Assembly: GCA_949316495.1 (NCBI GenBank)
Contig: OX439003.1
Location: 49,859,725 to 49,923,724, forward strand
Length of the DNA stretch: 64,000 nt
Direction: 5' to 3'
From: Amphiduros pacificus
Taxonomy: Eukaryota > Annelida > Polychaeta > Phyllodocida > Hesionidae
Each line of letters begins with the position of its first letter. Positions within the stretch are counted from its first letter, which is position 1. Position numbers and translations under genes: made by a program. Shown piece after piece: positions 61,901 to 64,000 of this stretch. Below the pieces are notes generated by a model. It did not search any database. It was not told the DNA's origin and saw only the letters and a list, made by a program, of their open reading frames with translations.

Positions 61901-63659
61901 TGAATCAAGGGTCGTCTTTATTGCCTCATTATTGAATCAAAATATACATTAGCATGAAATAAATTGCCACTTAGTAATATAAAATAATTAATATCCAAAC
62001 TTACATAAAAACTGCATGATGCAATAAAAATGTCTGAAAATGTAAAGAATGAAACTATTCTCAATAGAACTATATCTTGACAAGACATCACTGTTCAGTT
62101 GGATGATTCATATTGTTTCCGTTCATTAACAAGTCAGAATCCAAATATTAGATTTTAGCAAGATGAGTTGAGCAATATTTTGGGATTTAATAATATGATA
62201 ATTTTTGGATAGATTAGGGTTTTAGAACATAAAATTATGTAACTTTTTCAATCGGAGTCAATAATCTTCGAATTTAGTTGTTTTGTCTACATGAAAAATA
62301 TTTTGATTGACCATAAACAATGTGCCTGGTGTGATGCTGCAGATAAATAGGCATCTGTGAAGGGTATTGCTGAGAGCAGGAGTGCAAAAGCATAACCGGC
62401 CTCTGAGGAGTAATGATTCAGGAGACTGGGGTGACTGTGTGATTTGCCTTGGCCACACTGCAAATTGATGGGGAAGCATTGTATGATATGCCAGTCTCAT
62501 GGGTGGAATGAGAGGCCTCCCCGACTCACACAACACACCCCATGACTGAGGTAGTTGGTGTGTAATCAAATGAAATAAAAAGTTCCATTCACATTATTAA
62601 AGATTTTGAATAACACTAAGAAAAAACGACTAAGGATTGTATTTTGTCTGACCTATTTTCGTTTTTCTGGAATGATGATTAACTTAAATTGGCTGCTTCT
62701 ATTTTGCACAAATTATTATGTTATTTAGAAACATCTTAATTTAATCCAAATATACACATTTCATTGAAATATTTTGAATAATGGTAAAACAAGACATTGT
62801 GTCATATGAATCCTACATTGTATACCTAATTTCTCTTTATTATTACAACTTTATTCTGTTTTTCCAAATATGAATTAGAGCATCGCTCTCATAAATAAAA
62901 TAGACAGGTATTGTATCTGACACTTGCACAAGGCAGTTTGTCAGGTCATATGCAGTGGACTTATAATGAATCTATGAAGGGCCACAAATTGCCTCCATGG
63001 TGCGGGTTTTACAAGGGAATGAATAATAGGCCTTAACTGGACAATAATCCAATTTGATGTCCCTGATGGCCGGATTAGTTTGATACTGGCTGAGTGATAA
63101 GCACAGATGAACCACAATGATTCATTATGTCAGATTCTTGTATGCAACTGGAAATGTATTCAGCTTGATCATTAGGGTGTTTCATTTTTCGGACTTTTTT
63201 TCCGATCAAGCTGCTCATTAAAAGAAATGATCTCTGATATGTAGTAAACCTACAGAAAAAATTTAAGACCAATCGATCAACTTTTAGACCCCCCCCTACC
63301 ACCTTGTATGTTTGACCTCGGAAATCAGTGCTCGGTGGCCATTTTCTGGTTAAAATTCAAGTCTCATTGCCTCATAATTTCATTTTATTCAACTCAGGTA
63401 GTGTCTGTGTCACACAAATGTAGTTTTAAAGGTTACTTAATATTTCAAGATCATTTCCATTTAATTTGGGTCAAAATCATTCAAATTCAAGACATTAATT
63501 CTGAAAAATATACATTTTCAGATTAATTTCACACTCATATCGGATGAATTTTTCACATTATTTCCACATTAACTTCAAATTGAGAAATATACTATAGTAT
63601 TAAAGTTCACAGATTTGTCTCTATTTCATTTTTAGGTCTGCTGAGACTCACAGAGATTT

Positions 63660-63855
63660 AGGAGTGGGGAAAATGTCTGTCTGTCTGTCCGTCTGTCAAA
63701 ATTTCTTTGAAAGTCTTCTTCTCCAAAACTACCAGTAATATGTTTCAAATTTTATACAGAGGTAGACATTGAGGCAAAGATTCAGATTCCTTCAAATCTT
63801 AGTGATGTCACCATTGACCTTAGTGCAGTGACCTCGAGGTTAGAAATTTGGTACT
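63660..63855 (+). repeat. Family E-related repeat with GTCTGTC run
   Basis: GTCTGTCTGTCTGTCCGTC, then CTTCTTCTCCAAAACTACCAG and a CCATTGACCTTAGTGCAGTG block. The layout (GTCTGTC run, then ligand-style GACCTT repeats) resembles the 21201-22504 element, which suggests a related type. Confidence 0.45.
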
Positions 63856-64000
63856 GAGCATATTTCAGCAACCACTTAAAAGTGAATAAACATATGTCGA
63901 TGGCCTTAGGGCTATGATTATCATTGCTTTTTTGTAATGTTTGTGAACATTTCTTCCTAACAGATCATTTAAAACCAATTCAAGAGCAGAAGATGATATT

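Larger units (their letters stand above)
58412..64000 (+). other. GTF2F2 intron running off the right edge
   Basis: Begins with the donor after exon 7. No acceptor followed by the expected winged-helix end was found. It contains the family B copy (58690-58945) and a family E copy (about 63660-63855). From about 59000 to 63600 I see no gene, RNA or clear repeat. Confidence 0.6.

Noticed and set aside
58412-64000. tRNA or other structured RNA genes in the right-hand intron
   Set aside because: No A-box/B-box pair with a foldable cloverleaf was seen.

Overview
The window is AT-rich animal nuclear DNA. Four protein-coding genes can be read exon by exon, and every junction I placed uses GT/AG splice sites with matching phase. 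The long introns, the intergenic DNA full of small foldback and terminal-inverted-repeat elements, and a DNA repeat carrying GTCCGT runs and AGGTCA half-sites all suggest a marine invertebrate (mollusc-like or invertebrate deuterostome). I cannot name the species.

Layout. (1) 477-11051, plus strand: Na+/K+-ATPase beta subunit, six coding exons (310 aa), with a CRE+TATA promoter upstream and a likely 3' end near 11046. Intron 2 holds a foldback MITE and a 632-bp hAT-type MITE with an 8-bp target duplication. (2) 13.5-33.6 kb, plus strand: RNF13/RNF167-type PA-TM-RING E3 ligase, nine coding exons (472 aa), with a probable non-coding first exon at 13.6 kb. Its 6.6-kb intron 1 holds a 1.3-kb repeat with 447-bp internal tandem units. 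(3) 35867-40637, minus strand: replication factor C subunit 4, ten coding exons (359 aa). (4) 53906 to beyond 58411, plus strand: TFIIF beta subunit (GTF2F2/RAP30), seven exons (229 aa) in the window. The last exon was not found and probably lies past the right edge.

Between RFC4 (transcribed leftward) and GTF2F2 (transcribed rightward) lies the most unusual structure: an imperfect palindrome of about 10.3 kb (about 42955-53277). Each arm is itself layered. From outside in, it has an AT-rich trinucleotide-like microsatellite, 56-bp tandem units and a 71-bp tandem array. The right arm is the reverse complement of the left, and a non-repetitive spacer sits near the centre. Just outside both arms is a shared, inverted motif of about 50 bp in the two outward-facing promoter regions. 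The GTF2F2 side also carries two perfect E2F palindromes 30 bp apart.

A second notable object is a 161-bp retro-insertion at 41029-41189, bounded by a 16-bp target-site duplication and an A17 run. Its minus strand carries all core elements of a type I hammerhead self-cleaving ribozyme. A paralogous repeat at about 19.1 kb preserves the empty site.

The genes are housekeeping genes (ion pump, endolysosomal ubiquitin ligase, clamp loader, basal transcription factor) and do not form one pathway. I found no bacterial-style operons, CRISPR arrays, rRNA genes or convincing tRNAs. Coordinates of repeat edges are approximate unless a target duplication fixes them.
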